This document shows, in pieces, positions 10,434-51,574 of a DNA stretch of 64,000 nucleotides. The notes under the pieces were generated by a model. It did no database searches, had not been told where the DNA came from, and saw only the letters and a list, made by a program, of their open reading frames with translations. Each line of letters opens with the position of its first letter. Positions within the stretch are counted from its first letter, which is position 1. The position numbers were made by a program, and so were the translations under genes. Origin of the DNA: Hydractinia symbiolongicarpus. Its lineage: Eukaryota > Cnidaria > Hydrozoa > Anthoathecata > Hydractiniidae. Location: the NCBI RefSeq assembly GCF_029227915.1, contig NC_079880.1:19052001-19116000 (forward strand), written 5' to 3'.

Positions 10434-12737
10434 ATGGTTGACACTGAAAGAACACAAGTATACGTAGAATACTGGTATGTTTTGGAATTTTTTTTACGCC
10501 ATACCTTTTCGGTTTCTGTTAAAGTCAGTAATTTTCCATTTGTTATGCACTATCTCTGGTGATTTTGTTGTACGACATGTGTTTCCAATAAAGTGGTAAC
10601 GACAACTGTCCTACAACTCTTGTGCGACTGATACACAACACTATTTATTTTAACGAAAAACATCCTTTAGGATTTCGTGGGCTAGCCATATCTCACAAAT
10701 TTAATTAAATATAATTTCAGTACATCCCACGCGTGAGCTTTAGCTTTAAAAAGTTCTACTCCATAAATTCAAAATTGTTATCATAAAGATGTCGAAGTCT
10801 TTTTATATACAGGCTTTCCAAGTCTAAGCTTAACTAAATGACAAAAAGGCGCCACTCTTTGTCCCTCATAAAGCAAATAAAGCAAGTTTGACTATTAATT
10901 GTCGTAAAAAAAGTAAAAAAAAGTCAAAAAAATTAAGCATTCAGTAATTTTTTTATAGTCATCGATTTTTTAAAGAATTTATCACAGGTCGCAGATGGGG
11001 CACTCATTCCAATTATTGTGATACACCCCTGAATCATCACTCGTCAACAAAAGGAGTTCTACGCGTAACGTAGCTACCTTATGTAGTAAAGAAAAGGTTT
11101 TGAATTTTACAAGAATAACCAAAGTATAATAAACATTAGTTGAGTCTATATTCAACTTTATTAAGCTAAACTGTTTTTTATAAGAACATATATATGACTA
11201 ATCTCTCTTTTTTCAGTGGTAGCTGAGGTTACTTCGGCCGATACAAACGGTTAGCGACATTGATTGCAAAGACCGTCCCATCGGCAAATGTGTCCGGCAA
11301 GCAAGGGAGAAGCAGTGAGTATAAATTTTAATCGTTCTACTAAACCGCGTTTAGAGGGCCTTTTTTTCTATTTTGGCATTCTTCTTCAATACATTTAAAG
11401 CGTACAGAAATGAAGTTGTTTCTCCTTCCGTATTCTTTCCTCCATAAGCAACATAGAAAAATCTTTCAAAAAACAAAGAAACTTGTAAGCAACAGCCAGC
11501 CTTAAATTACTAATTAAAAATGAAAAAAAATAACAACACGGATGATGAAGCAGCAATAGTGCGACAGGAGGTGAGGCTGAAAACAGAAGTTAGATTTCAA
11601 TTGGTGCACCAACATAATTAACTGCGAACTCTATCACATGGGTTTGAGTATAGATAATCAACAAGCAAAAAATTAGCAAAAAGTTCTGCAAAATAATAGA
11701 AGCGTTAGCAAATTTGAGCTTCAGTCAAGATTTTGTGTTGCTTATAAAAAAGGCGCGTAGTGTCATTTTAAACGAAATAATTTTCCTTGTACCTTACATT
11801 ATGATTTTACATTCGTCTAAATCGATTTGTTGGTATATAGAAAGCATGTTCTAAATTAAGCTAAGTGAGGTTGACATACTCGTCAGTGTAAGTAACTAAA
11901 AGTAATTGCTTAAAATACTTTATTAGTTCTATGACAAGTTGCCGTAAGAGGATTGCTTCGTCAACGTAGGGGTGATACAAACTGGATCCATATTTGTTAC
12001 ATCAGGCCGTGCTTACTTTTTTCGCTTAAAAAAAACAAAAGTTATTCTACATCCATGCAGAAAATCGGTATTAGGAGAAAATCAGATTCACCAATTGTCA
12101 TTAGTGGTACCACCAATTAACTCGTTATTTTTTTGTACCTTTTTAGGATGCTAGTGTTGATGGTATATTTAACCGATTTTTCTGCAAGAGCAGTTGAACA
12201 CAAAGATAAATTTTTGCCAAAAATTTTGTCGGAAAAAGTGAATATAATGGAAAATGTTTCTCTCGTCGTCCTTCAAAACTTAAAAAACCTTTTTTTATTC
12301 AATGTTTCTGTATTAAATTTCTAACGTTCTCTTTTTTAGCTTCTTTTGAAGTCAGCATTAACGACAAGTTAGTCTTCTCCAAGCTGGAAAGACATTTTTT
12401 TCCTGACGAAAAACAGGTAGGAGTCTGTAGCTGGCTTCTTCTTTCTTTGCATGTTAGCATTTAGCAAGATATATTTCCGCAATGCTTCGATTATCTTGTT
12501 CTCATACCGTGAATGGATCCAACATTGCAATCACCTTCCCCAAAGCATGTTAGGTTCTTTTTATAACTTCTAGTACAAAAAAAGCTAACACGCCTCTATA
12601 CTTGCGTTTTATTTTATTGGGACACAAATATAATTGCATTTTTTTAGATTTTGGAAGAAGTAAAACAAGCGGAGAATGGTAAACCTGTCAATAAAGTGAC
12701 AGCTGTCAATCAAAGTGGTTGTTGTAATATATTATAA
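10434..12737 (+). CDS. Rdx-family selenoprotein, SelW2/MIEN1-like, with CxxU and CaaX motif (copy 2)
   Basis: Four coding exons: 10434-10474, 11217-11314, 12340-12416 and 12648-12737, giving 101 codons plus TAA. Intron positions and phases are identical to copy 1, exons 2 and 3 have the same lengths (98 and 77 nt), and the first intron splits the same Cys codon. The product begins MVDTERTQVYVEYC, has the redox motif C-G-S-U (Sec TGA at 11224-11226), then SFEVSINDKLVFSKLE and ends CCNIL, so its CaaX box is C-N-I-L. The terminal Leu predicts geranylgeranylation by the usual rule, whereas copy 1 ends in Ser (farnesyl type). Sequence identity to copy 1 is moderate, so the duplication is not recent and both copies look maintained. 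A textbook SECIS core lies at 12835-12877 and an AATAAA at 12999. Inferred role: prenyl-anchored redox selenoprotein. Confidence 0.9.
11224..11226 (+). other. Selenocysteine codon (TGA recoded as Sec), copy 2
   Basis: The TGA follows GGT AGC and precedes GGT TAC, giving C-G-S-U-G-Y. It aligns exactly with the TGA of copy 1 and with the second Cys of the MIEN1 CxxC motif. The frame is open for 83 codons after it, across two introns. Confidence 0.88.
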
Positions 12738-12819
12738 AAGATCTAGATATATAAAAATAATGGAGATTTAGAATTTGAACATAGGGTTTATTTATTATTA
12801 TTTTTATGACAACAGAACA

Positions 12820-12900
12820 TGGTGCAAAATATGAATGATAAATTATGGTAAAATTTTAAACCAGCTATAATTTTGATATGCTCTGAAAACAGAAAATATT
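12820..12900 (+). promoter_or_regulatory. SECIS element, selenoprotein copy 2 (3' UTR)
   Basis: The core ATGAT at 12835-12839 faces TGAT at 12874-12877, allowing the non-Watson-Crick quartet U-U, G-A, A-G, N-N. Helix 12840-12849 (aaattatggt) pairs with 12864-12873 (gctataattt) over 10 continuous positions including two G-T wobbles. The apical loop 12850-12863 starts AAAA, providing the conserved AA. The stem-loop aligns base by base with that of copy 1. It lies about 100 nt after the stop codon. Confidence 0.8.
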
Positions 12901-12998
12901 TTGTAAAATATTATTGTTAAATCCATGTTCATTCATTTCTTGCTTCACTTTATCTAAATATTCCCTGCACAATTCTATTATCGTTTCAATCTGATCTG

Positions 12999-13004
12999 AA
13001 TAAA
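12999..13004 (+). terminator. Poly(A) signal AATAAA, selenoprotein copy 2
   Basis: A canonical AATAAA lies 262 bases after the stop codon and about 120 bases after the SECIS core. No canonical signal was seen as clearly after copy 1. Confidence 0.5.
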
Positions 13005-13067
13005 ATATTCAGTGCAGGTTAGTAGAAAGCAATTTGTTTTTTGAAGGGAGGAGGGTGATGACATTAT

Positions 13068-13100
13068 GAATGAATGAATGAATGAATGAATGAAATAAAC
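13068..13100. repeat. (ATGA)n microsatellite
   Basis: About seven tandem 'gaat'/'atga' tetramers followed by aaataaac. It lies between the end of selenoprotein copy 2 and the LINE remnant. Confidence 0.85.
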
Positions 13101-13422
13101 ATATATTTCAGTTTACTAGGAGATAAATACATTATTGATTAAAAATTATGCCCTAGTAAATTCCGGAAACTGCCAAAGTTAGCAGAGCTCGAAGTATGAC
13201 AGCCACCGTGGACAACACAAAACACACAACTTACACAGACAACACTACAAAACAAGACAGACAAGCGAAAAAAATGTGAAAGTATTGCAATTGCAAATCC
13301 CAAGCAAAAAAAGTGGTGTGAAAGTGATTGTGAACAATAGTAATTTTAGGTATAGACAAATAAAACATAATTAGACAACAATGTATGCTTTATTAGAGAT
13401 TTAAGTCCGTGCAAGGGGAGAT

Positions 13423-14030
13423 CTAAAAGTCTATTTCAGGTAAGGCATTTCGACAACTAGACCATGATAGGACACTTTGATGCCTAATGGATTTCAAACC
13501 AACAGCAGAAGTACGAACAGCACGCGATTTTATAAGGCCTAGACTGTTACTCGTGGTATTATGAGAGTGAGAGAAGTCAATTGAAAAGGTACCAATCAGA
13601 GGAACAGGTAGATTGTTGTGAAATAAATTATAAATAAATAATACATTTTGCAGTTTCACAGTATCTGTGAATTTAAGGATGCCTAAATCTTTGAAATATT
13701 GGTTCGCATTTGTTCTATGGTTGGCAAAAGACGTAAAGCACAATTTTGAAGGACAGTGATTCGGTTCAGTTGTAAACTTATGGACTAACCCCAGACTTGG
13801 GGGCAATAACTTAGATTTGAGTGGAAAAGAGCATTATAAATTGACAAAAGAACATCCATCGGCACATAATGCCTTATTTTTGCAATGATTCCATTAACCT
13901 TTTTCAGTTTTGTTGCAACTGAATTAATCTGGGACTTCCATCCTAAGTTAGAATCAAGCAGTACACCAAGATTTTTTATAGTTTCACTAGAATAAAACCT
14001 TTTGGCCACCAATAGAAAGCTTAACTTCAC
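13423..14030 (-). mobile_element. Non-LTR retrotransposon (LINE, CR1/Jockey-like) 3' fragment
   Basis: Two overlapping frames encode the C-terminal part of a LINE reverse transcriptase. 13785-14030 has NLGVLLDSNLGWKSQINSV and the SIYNALFHSNLSYCPQVWG block typical of the region after the RT palm. 13423-13806 continues with the C-terminal LPVPLIGTF..., ..AVGLKSIRHQSVLSWSSC type sequence. The two parts are joined by a frameshift near 13790-13806, and all upstream endonuclease and palm sequence is missing. This is a dead, 5'-truncated copy. Confidence 0.8.
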
Positions 14031-14041
14031 AGTTATTGGGT

Positions 14042-14869
14042 TTAGATGTAAAAGAGATGTAAAAGTTTTATAATTTTCTGTTTTGGTTCGGAAAACTCCA
14101 TTATTGTTGTGTCGATATTAAATCCTAGCCAAGTTCCAATTTGCGCTGGTTCCAAATGTGACTTTTTTAAATAAACTATAAATCCTGAATTATGTAGATC
14201 GTTTTGAACAAGACTGACTTGAAATTTTGTTAAAGAATATGATCGTGCGCATAAAATACCGTGGTCTAAATACAATGTGATTTTGATACCGCTTTTTCTC
14301 CATTTTTTAATCAAAGGTTTCAAAACTTTTGTGAATACATAACAAGCGCTAGCCAGCCCGAATGGCAGAACCAGAAAGTGGTAAAATTTTGTCAACCCAT
14401 TGCCGTATGTCCATGAAAAACCAAGAAATGTCCTATCCTGTTCTTGTATGGTTATGTGGTGATAACCGCTTTTGAGATCGAAGGTTGAAAAATAAAAATC
14501 CTTCTCTAAATGCTGTGCCCCAATTTAAGGTCTTCGTGTTTAAATTTTGAAATTCAATGATATTATTCACTTGTCTTAAGTCTAAAACAAGCCTTACTTT
14601 TTTCCTTCGGCTACAGTAAGCGGGTTGCAGCAGTATGGCATAGTTTCGTCTTCCTCGATACAACCTTGCAAAAGAAGGTCCTCAATACTGTCCTCGATAA
14701 AATTTTTGTGTCTCAAACTAGAAGCGTTGTTTTTAGCAAAAAAATTTGACGACTTTGTTTTAAATGGTAAACGATAACCGTTTTTTATGATGCCCAAAAC
14801 ATATGGAGAACATTCTAATTCGTCTTCCCAAAATGTTTCGTTCTTTTTTAGGTTACCAACTATTACCAA
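14042..14869 (-). mobile_element. DIRS/Ty3-like reverse transcriptase fragment, frameshifted
   Basis: Three - strand frames in order (14869-14594, 14663-14433, 14395-14042) cover the N-terminal region (GCIEEDETMPYCCNPLTVA), the RT segment VRLVLDLRQVNN, then LVLPFGLASACYVFTKVLK and the active-site region. The catalytic YLDD has become YLDH. Frames shift at least twice. The 'LPFGLASA..FTK.LKPL' pattern is typical of DIRS-like and related retroelements. No RNase H, recombinase or terminal repeats were found. It abuts the LINE fragment at 14030, suggesting nested insertion. Confidence 0.7.
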
Positions 14870-15019
14870 CTACGGAGTTAGCTTGAGGAAAAATCCACGG
14901 GATCACCCGTCCTTTTTATACCGCATTGCGTGCGTCTCGCTACTTGCGTGGCTAAGCTACCATTTTGCGAGACGGACAGACGTATACAGGCATTTGAATA
15001 TAGATGCCAAAGTCAATTA

Positions 15020-16126
15020 AAGGGGTCGTTACTAAAAATGTTTATTATCCCTAAGTTCCCTATGAAAAGATAAAACAAATTACCTAATTTCGTAAAAACG
15101 TCTGTTCTTTAAGAGCCTCAATTGCGAGCTGAAAGTTACGGTCAAAACCTTCACATAACCGAGCTTTCGAAGAATTACCTCTTTTAAAATTTTTTCTTCA
15201 AATCTAAATACTGCAGTTTTGTCATGATAATTTGATATTCTATCTGAATATCCTTATTTGAAAAGCATAGAACCATTATAAAATTTTGGATGACGTCATA
15301 ATTTTTTTTCACGAATTTCACGAAATTCGGGAAAGGTGTATTGTTTATCATGGACGGACCAGTATTTGTATCATTTACAGAAAACTTTGAAATAATCCGA
15401 TCCGCTTACATAGTTCGTTACTTTCTAAGTTGCACTGTAAAGCTGCCATTTTCTTGTTAAACACGTTTCTTGTTTGATTACACAAATTCCGCACGATATA
15501 AATCGGTAAGAAAGTCACATATCGGTTAAAAAAAGCCGCATTAAGAAGGTCACTTCACAAAAATTAAATTTTTGTACCAACTATTGTTGATTTGTAAAAA
15601 AAGCCGCAAAAAAAATTAGTAGTTACAAATATTTTACCGACTTTTTTAGCGATAAGACACTACTCCCTGAACGGCCGCGATGTATTAATATTATCTAATA
15701 GAGATTGTAGAAATACAACCAATATAACCTTCTCGATTTAAAACAATTAATATTTTAAACCTTTGAGAATTTTATAAATACATAGAAATATTTTTATGTT
15801 ATTTAATGCTAAATATATTATTTATTGCGTGCGGTTTTTAAGCATTGAACCTCCATTGCAGATTCAGAATCAACTGAATAAGCTATTTATTAACAACTAG
15901 TTAAAGAAAAGGAGATACACCGCGAAGAAGAACTGTTCATTTCCGATGTTCATTTCTGACAAAGTTTCAATTTCAGGAAGAAGACGCTGAGTTACCTAAA
16001 ATAAACACACCAAAAGAAGAACAAAATCAGAGTTATAGACGAAGAAAGTTTCTTTCGAATTTTTAAATTAAAAATATGTTATTCCAATAGAATAGAAATA
16101 AAATGGAAGTTTTATAGCTCATCGAA
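15020..16126. other. 5' flank of the ferlin gene, no gene recognised
   Basis: AT-rich, with no convincing ORF. It presumably holds the ferlin promoter and 5' UTR. No TATA box or other element can be called with confidence. Confidence 0.35.
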
Positions 16127-47194
<31,068 letters not shown>

Positions 47195-47562
47195 GTAGCA
47201 TAAGTTTAAAAGTAAGCTCAAATCACAACCATTTTGCTTCTCTAATGATAGCCGTTGTCTGTCTGTCGGCTAAAACCGGGTAATACTAAGCCCCGCACGA
47301 AATATCCAAGCTACAAATAAGAGATGCAAAATATATTTTATCGACTTTGCTGTGATGGGTGAATTCTCTCGGCTCTTCCAAGGTCTAGTGACTAGTGAGA
47401 CAAATAGTACAAACAATACGAAATGGTGTCCTAGTTATGCTTGTGCTTTTGGAGCTTTCATAGAGCAGTATTGGTTAAGGGGGTTTAAATTCTCAATAGC
47501 AAACAGAAAGTCAGGGTATATTAATTTTACATCTTTTAAATAGAATGTTCTCTAAATTTTAG

Positions 47563-47595
47563 GGGTTTATCGTGAAGAAATTGTTTGGAGCATAA
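47563..47595 (+). CDS. Alternative terminal exon of ferlin (copy b)
   Basis: A second acceptor (aaattttag, ending 47562) is followed by 33 nt encoding GFIVKKLFGA and TAA. It is nearly identical to the exon at 47162-47194 (GYIVKKLFGA, TAA) and in the same phase, so either can be joined to exon 47. An AATAAA at 47613-47618, 18 bases past the stop, follows copy b, while no canonical signal was seen soon after copy a. This suggests copy b is usable, possibly the main last exon. Confidence 0.75.
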   Translation, partial: GFIVKKLFGA

Positions 47596-47612
47596 AAACC
47601 GTACTCCGTCGC

Positions 47613-47618
47613 AATAAA
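47613..47618 (+). terminator. Poly(A) signal AATAAA after ferlin terminal exon b
   Basis: Canonical hexamer 18 bases after the copy-b stop codon. It could serve transcripts ending in either terminal exon. Confidence 0.5.
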
Positions 47619-47722
47619 GTTAATTATTAATCCAACAAACATCGATACGCATGATTGGAAATTTCCACGTTAGAAAATCAGATTTTCCATCTCAATTTGA
47701 TTGGTTAGATACTCTATCGTAG

Positions 47723-47758
47723 CGAATATTTATCGTTAATAAATTGCTTAGAGCATAG
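47723..47758 (+). pseudogene. Decayed third copy of the ferlin terminal exon
   Basis: After tcgtag, the sequence atttatcgttaataaattg..agagcata aligns with copy b (gtttatcgtgaagaaattg..ggagcata). Stops have replaced V-K-K codons. The flank continues to match copy b ('atcgatgcgtgtgattgg' against 'atcgatacgcatgattgg'), so copies b and c arose by a duplication of at least about 110 bp. Confidence 0.7.
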
Positions 47759-47759
47759 A

Positions 47760-49070
47760 ATCGGACCCTTGAAAAGTTGATGATTAGTTGAAGAAGTATC
47801 GATGCGTGTGATTGGGTAAACTCTCAACCTTAGAGGACTAACTCCCAAGCTTAATAACATAAGTTAACCCTCCACCGTAGAGGGAATGAAAACAAGAAGT
47901 ACTATATTAAAACAATGTCTTTCAATAAGAAAAGTAATTACATATCACCATGACAACAACGTAGCCGTTGATTGGCTAGACACGACTAATAATATGTAAA
48001 TATCATATATATATTTTTAAAAAATTATTCAAGTGCGTGAAAAAGAACATAAAAATTGCTCTATTTTTTGCGAGTCCACTAAGCTCTTATGCTAAGCAAA
48101 CAAAATGTACGAACGAACAAAAAACGTATTCCGTCTGAATTCAATCTACACATCACGTGATGACCTAACATGCATAAAAGAATTCTATGAATTGGTGTTA
48201 AAAAAGATCACGGTTAACTCTGGATAGTAAATTTACGTTGCTTTTCACATTTTGAAAAAAAGACCTCTCCCCTATGCATAGCATAAGAAGATTGCCTCAA
48301 ACGCGGAAAGCAATGCGGACAAGAATTGCATGAAGTTTAAGGATTAAAATTTGGTGTCCTACTGCAGAATAATTTAAAGATGGCGCCTTGACAATTGAGA
48401 ACATCACTGGATAATAAATACGCAAAAGTTAAAAACATTTTCTTTCTCAAGCATTACTTTCCGCTTTTGTGGTACCCTATTTATTTTATTTATTATTTAT
48501 TTATTCTAAACGACCAGTTTTTTTCTAAAATTAGAGTAAAAAAAATGGCTTCTTTTATTTTTAAGACAGCTAGCCTCACAGCTAACCAAAGATATGGTGT
48601 ATATGTGTTTTTATATGAACGTCATCGGAATATTTACATATAAACTGCGCATGCGTTAACGACTATACATTTATGCGTTACATACTTGTCTAATAAAAAA
48701 ACAATATAAACATTACAAATAATTAGCTATGATTGGTCCGTAACGTAATCAACGATCACGTGATTAGTTTATGTTTTCTTCGACCTCCTTTGTTTCGAAA
48801 AGAGTTATTTACTAAGGCTTCATTGATTTTGATCACGTGATCGTTTGATTAAACGATCGAGGTATAAATGCGTTTGTTAAGTAACATTAAAGTCAGAGAA
48901 AATTAGAAAACAGATTTATCAAAGTTCTAAAGCTGAAGCATTCAGATGCTAATAGCAACATGTTATTAAAAAGAGTTTAATATAGTTGTTTTGTTTGCTC
49001 TAAGTGTACATAATACTTTATGTATACGGTAACTAAAGTACGAAGTTTACACCAATATATTAGGCTGTTA
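47760..49070. other. Intergenic region between convergent ferlin and EGF/LamG genes
   Basis: AT-rich with no convincing ORF. It holds the 3' flanks of both genes. Near 48770-48850 there are several 'atcacgtga' palindromes, of unknown meaning. No canonical poly(A) signal for the - strand gene was seen close to its stop codon; TTTATT (AATAAA on -) occurs only near 48480-48505. Confidence 0.4.
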
Positions 49071-51574
49071 TTACACAGAGCGCTTTTCTTTCATGCTGCG
49101 TTTTTTCTTCTTTTTCTTCTTCTTTTTTTTCAGGCCATTCATGGCGTCTGTTATAGCTTGAGAGATGATTTCCCGTCTCTCGGCTTCACTGAGTTCAACT
49201 TTTGCTTTTTTATTTCGTATAAAATGTGCATTTTGCACAGCAGGCGCAACCTGAGCCTGTATGGTTCGTACTGGCTCAACTGCTTGTGCTTTGATATCTC
49301 GTATTGGTTGGAGTTGCGTCAAAGACAAAGAAGGAATTTGCGACTCTTCTTTTTTGGTGGTTGAAAAATACTGGTTATATTTTTGAGGCAAACCTGCGTT
49401 TGGTATTTGAGTCCTAGGTACTAGTTTACCCATTTCATTGTTCTTCGCAACAGGATAATTTAATTCGCTTGGTATAAAAGATTTCGGATTCTGCTGCACG
49501 TTTAAACCTTGGTTGTTAGGGGAATTATATCCAATCCTTTGTACGTTTTCCTTTGGATATAGTACCTTTGTATTTAAATCATACGCAGTGGATTTGGATT
49601 TAGTAATTTGTGCTCCGGCGTCGCCTTGTTGCTGGCCACCTGCCACATTAGATTGGTAGTAATATTGACCTGCATTTTGAAGATTTGTGGTATCTTGCCT
49701 TGTTGCACCTGTAATGCTTCCTCTCGTATCAAGGAAAGTTGGTGTAGGGGCACTGGCTTGTGGAGGTAAACTTTGCAGAGAAGTAATTTGGGATCTTCTA
49801 TCGTATTCGTTGACTGATGGAGGAGTTGAATATGAAATCGAGGCTTGTTGTTTTTCTTGATTAGATCCACCTTTTGGTAACCATGGAACTTTTAAACTTT
49901 GGCCAAGCGCCGACTGCAAAGAGGGACTGTGGATAAAATTCTTCGGTTGTTGCTGTTGCCCAGGCAGCCACGTATTCTGCTTCACGGGACCTCCAGCTCC
50001 CCAGCCTCCAGCATCACCTGTACCTCCCCCTTCTCCATGTCCATTTGCATCACCATTCCCATTGCCGTATCCCCACTGGTGGTTTTGCACACCCACGTGC
50101 TGTCCATTTGCCGGATTAATCTTGACTCCCGACGACGCTATGTTAGTGGCATCTGTGTGCATTTCAGACGTGGACTGCTTCTTTTGAGCAATGTAACGAT
50201 TCCATAGCTCTCTTGCATTTGCAGGGAATGTAGGCACTGCTGCTGGTGGATTATTAATGGCAACAAAACTCTTCTGTTGTTGTTGTTGTTGTTGCTGCTG
50301 CTGCTGTTTGGCTCTTGCTTCTTCCGCTTTATCACCCCAAGGAGGTCCATCAGGGGGATTGCCATCCCATCCAGGTAGGTTTATTTTTTGACTTAAGGGC
50401 CCACCAGACCCCCATCCACCGCCAGAGCCACTCCCACCGGGTGTGCCAACACCATTACCGTTTCCATTGCCATTACCAAATCCCCATTGGTGGTTATGAT
50501 TTTCAGTATGGACTTGTTTAGTTTGAGCTGGAGCATTTTGTGGAAACTGGTTTTGATAAAGAGTGGAGTATTGAGCAGGCAGGTTATACATCTGCTTCAC
50601 GTTCGTTTTCCCTCCGGCGTTTTGCGATGATTGTACATGAGTATCAGCGTTTGCAGTTCCAGGATCATTCCGTTGAAGAGTGTTGGAATGTGTGTTGCTA
50701 TGTGTTCCGCCAGCAGTAGACGCAAGACCCTTCGTCCAAGTGAACCATCTTGGGTCTGCTGCAGCAGGGTTTCTGTGATATGGATTTGCATTAGGATTAG
50801 GAAACGGACCTTGTGGGACAAATTTTGGTACTGGAGATTTCTTAAAACCAATATTCTGATCTACGAGAAAGGCAGATGGTCCAGACACTTTAACAGCTTT
50901 ATGTACTTTCTCGCGGAAAGAAGGAACTGAACCGTGTTTGAACAATGCTAAAGGCGGTATTGGTGGTCCTGGAAACGTTGATTTTGCCACACTTGGCAGC
51001 ATTGGTTGACCACCGAATTGAGTTTTAGGGTAATTTAAATACGCATGCGGTCCAAACGGAAGCTCCTTGTTTTCGTTGCGGATGACTGGCGCATGATGGA
51101 ATCTGGCTCGTACGTAAGGTTTAAGCTTAATGTTTAGTTTTTTCTCCAGATCTTCAATTTCGTTGGGTTGAAGAACACCCGTTCTCTTATCGCCGTTAAA
51201 ATACCGGTCGTGATTTAGAAATTCACGGACCTCACCGTACAATACTCTCGGATCCTCATTTATGTGTCTGCTAGGTACTTGGTTACGAGCTGGAAGTAGC
51301 CACTGGTTTCCTTGAGGAGGCCTTGCTATTCTATACCTCTGGCTACCTGGTACCGTTACTTGTTCTGCTACCGGCTTGTTTGTAAAGGCCAAGGCTTGCC
51401 CAGGCTCAGTAACTACACGTTGCGGTTTTTCTTTACTCGTATAACCCATGTAATTTTGGAAACGACCAGGGTCTTTTTGCGCCGAAGATGTCTCTTTAAC
51501 AAGCAACGAAGCAGCGTTGGTAACACCTGTGACTTCGTGTTTGCTTGAAGGAGATTTGTTGTGTGGATCTTTTT
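49071..51574 (-). other. Unrecognised C-terminal region of the EGF/LamG protein (last exon)
   Basis: A single 2,504-nt exon. Early residues include [13 protein letters not shown] and [19 protein letters not shown], a helix-loop-helix weakly like a degenerate EF-hand. Two related Gly/Asn blocks follow, beginning [15 protein letters not shown] and [15 protein letters not shown] and each closing with a Trp-Gly-rich GGWG.GGP. Between them lie a run of about 12 Gln (around 50273-50310) and the sequence [16 protein letters not shown]. The rest is Gln/Asn/Pro-rich. The C-terminus is a run of about 11 Lys then RSMKEKRSV and TAA at 49073-49071. Composition suggests a disordered structural or silk/matrix-like tail. 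Confidence 0.85.
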
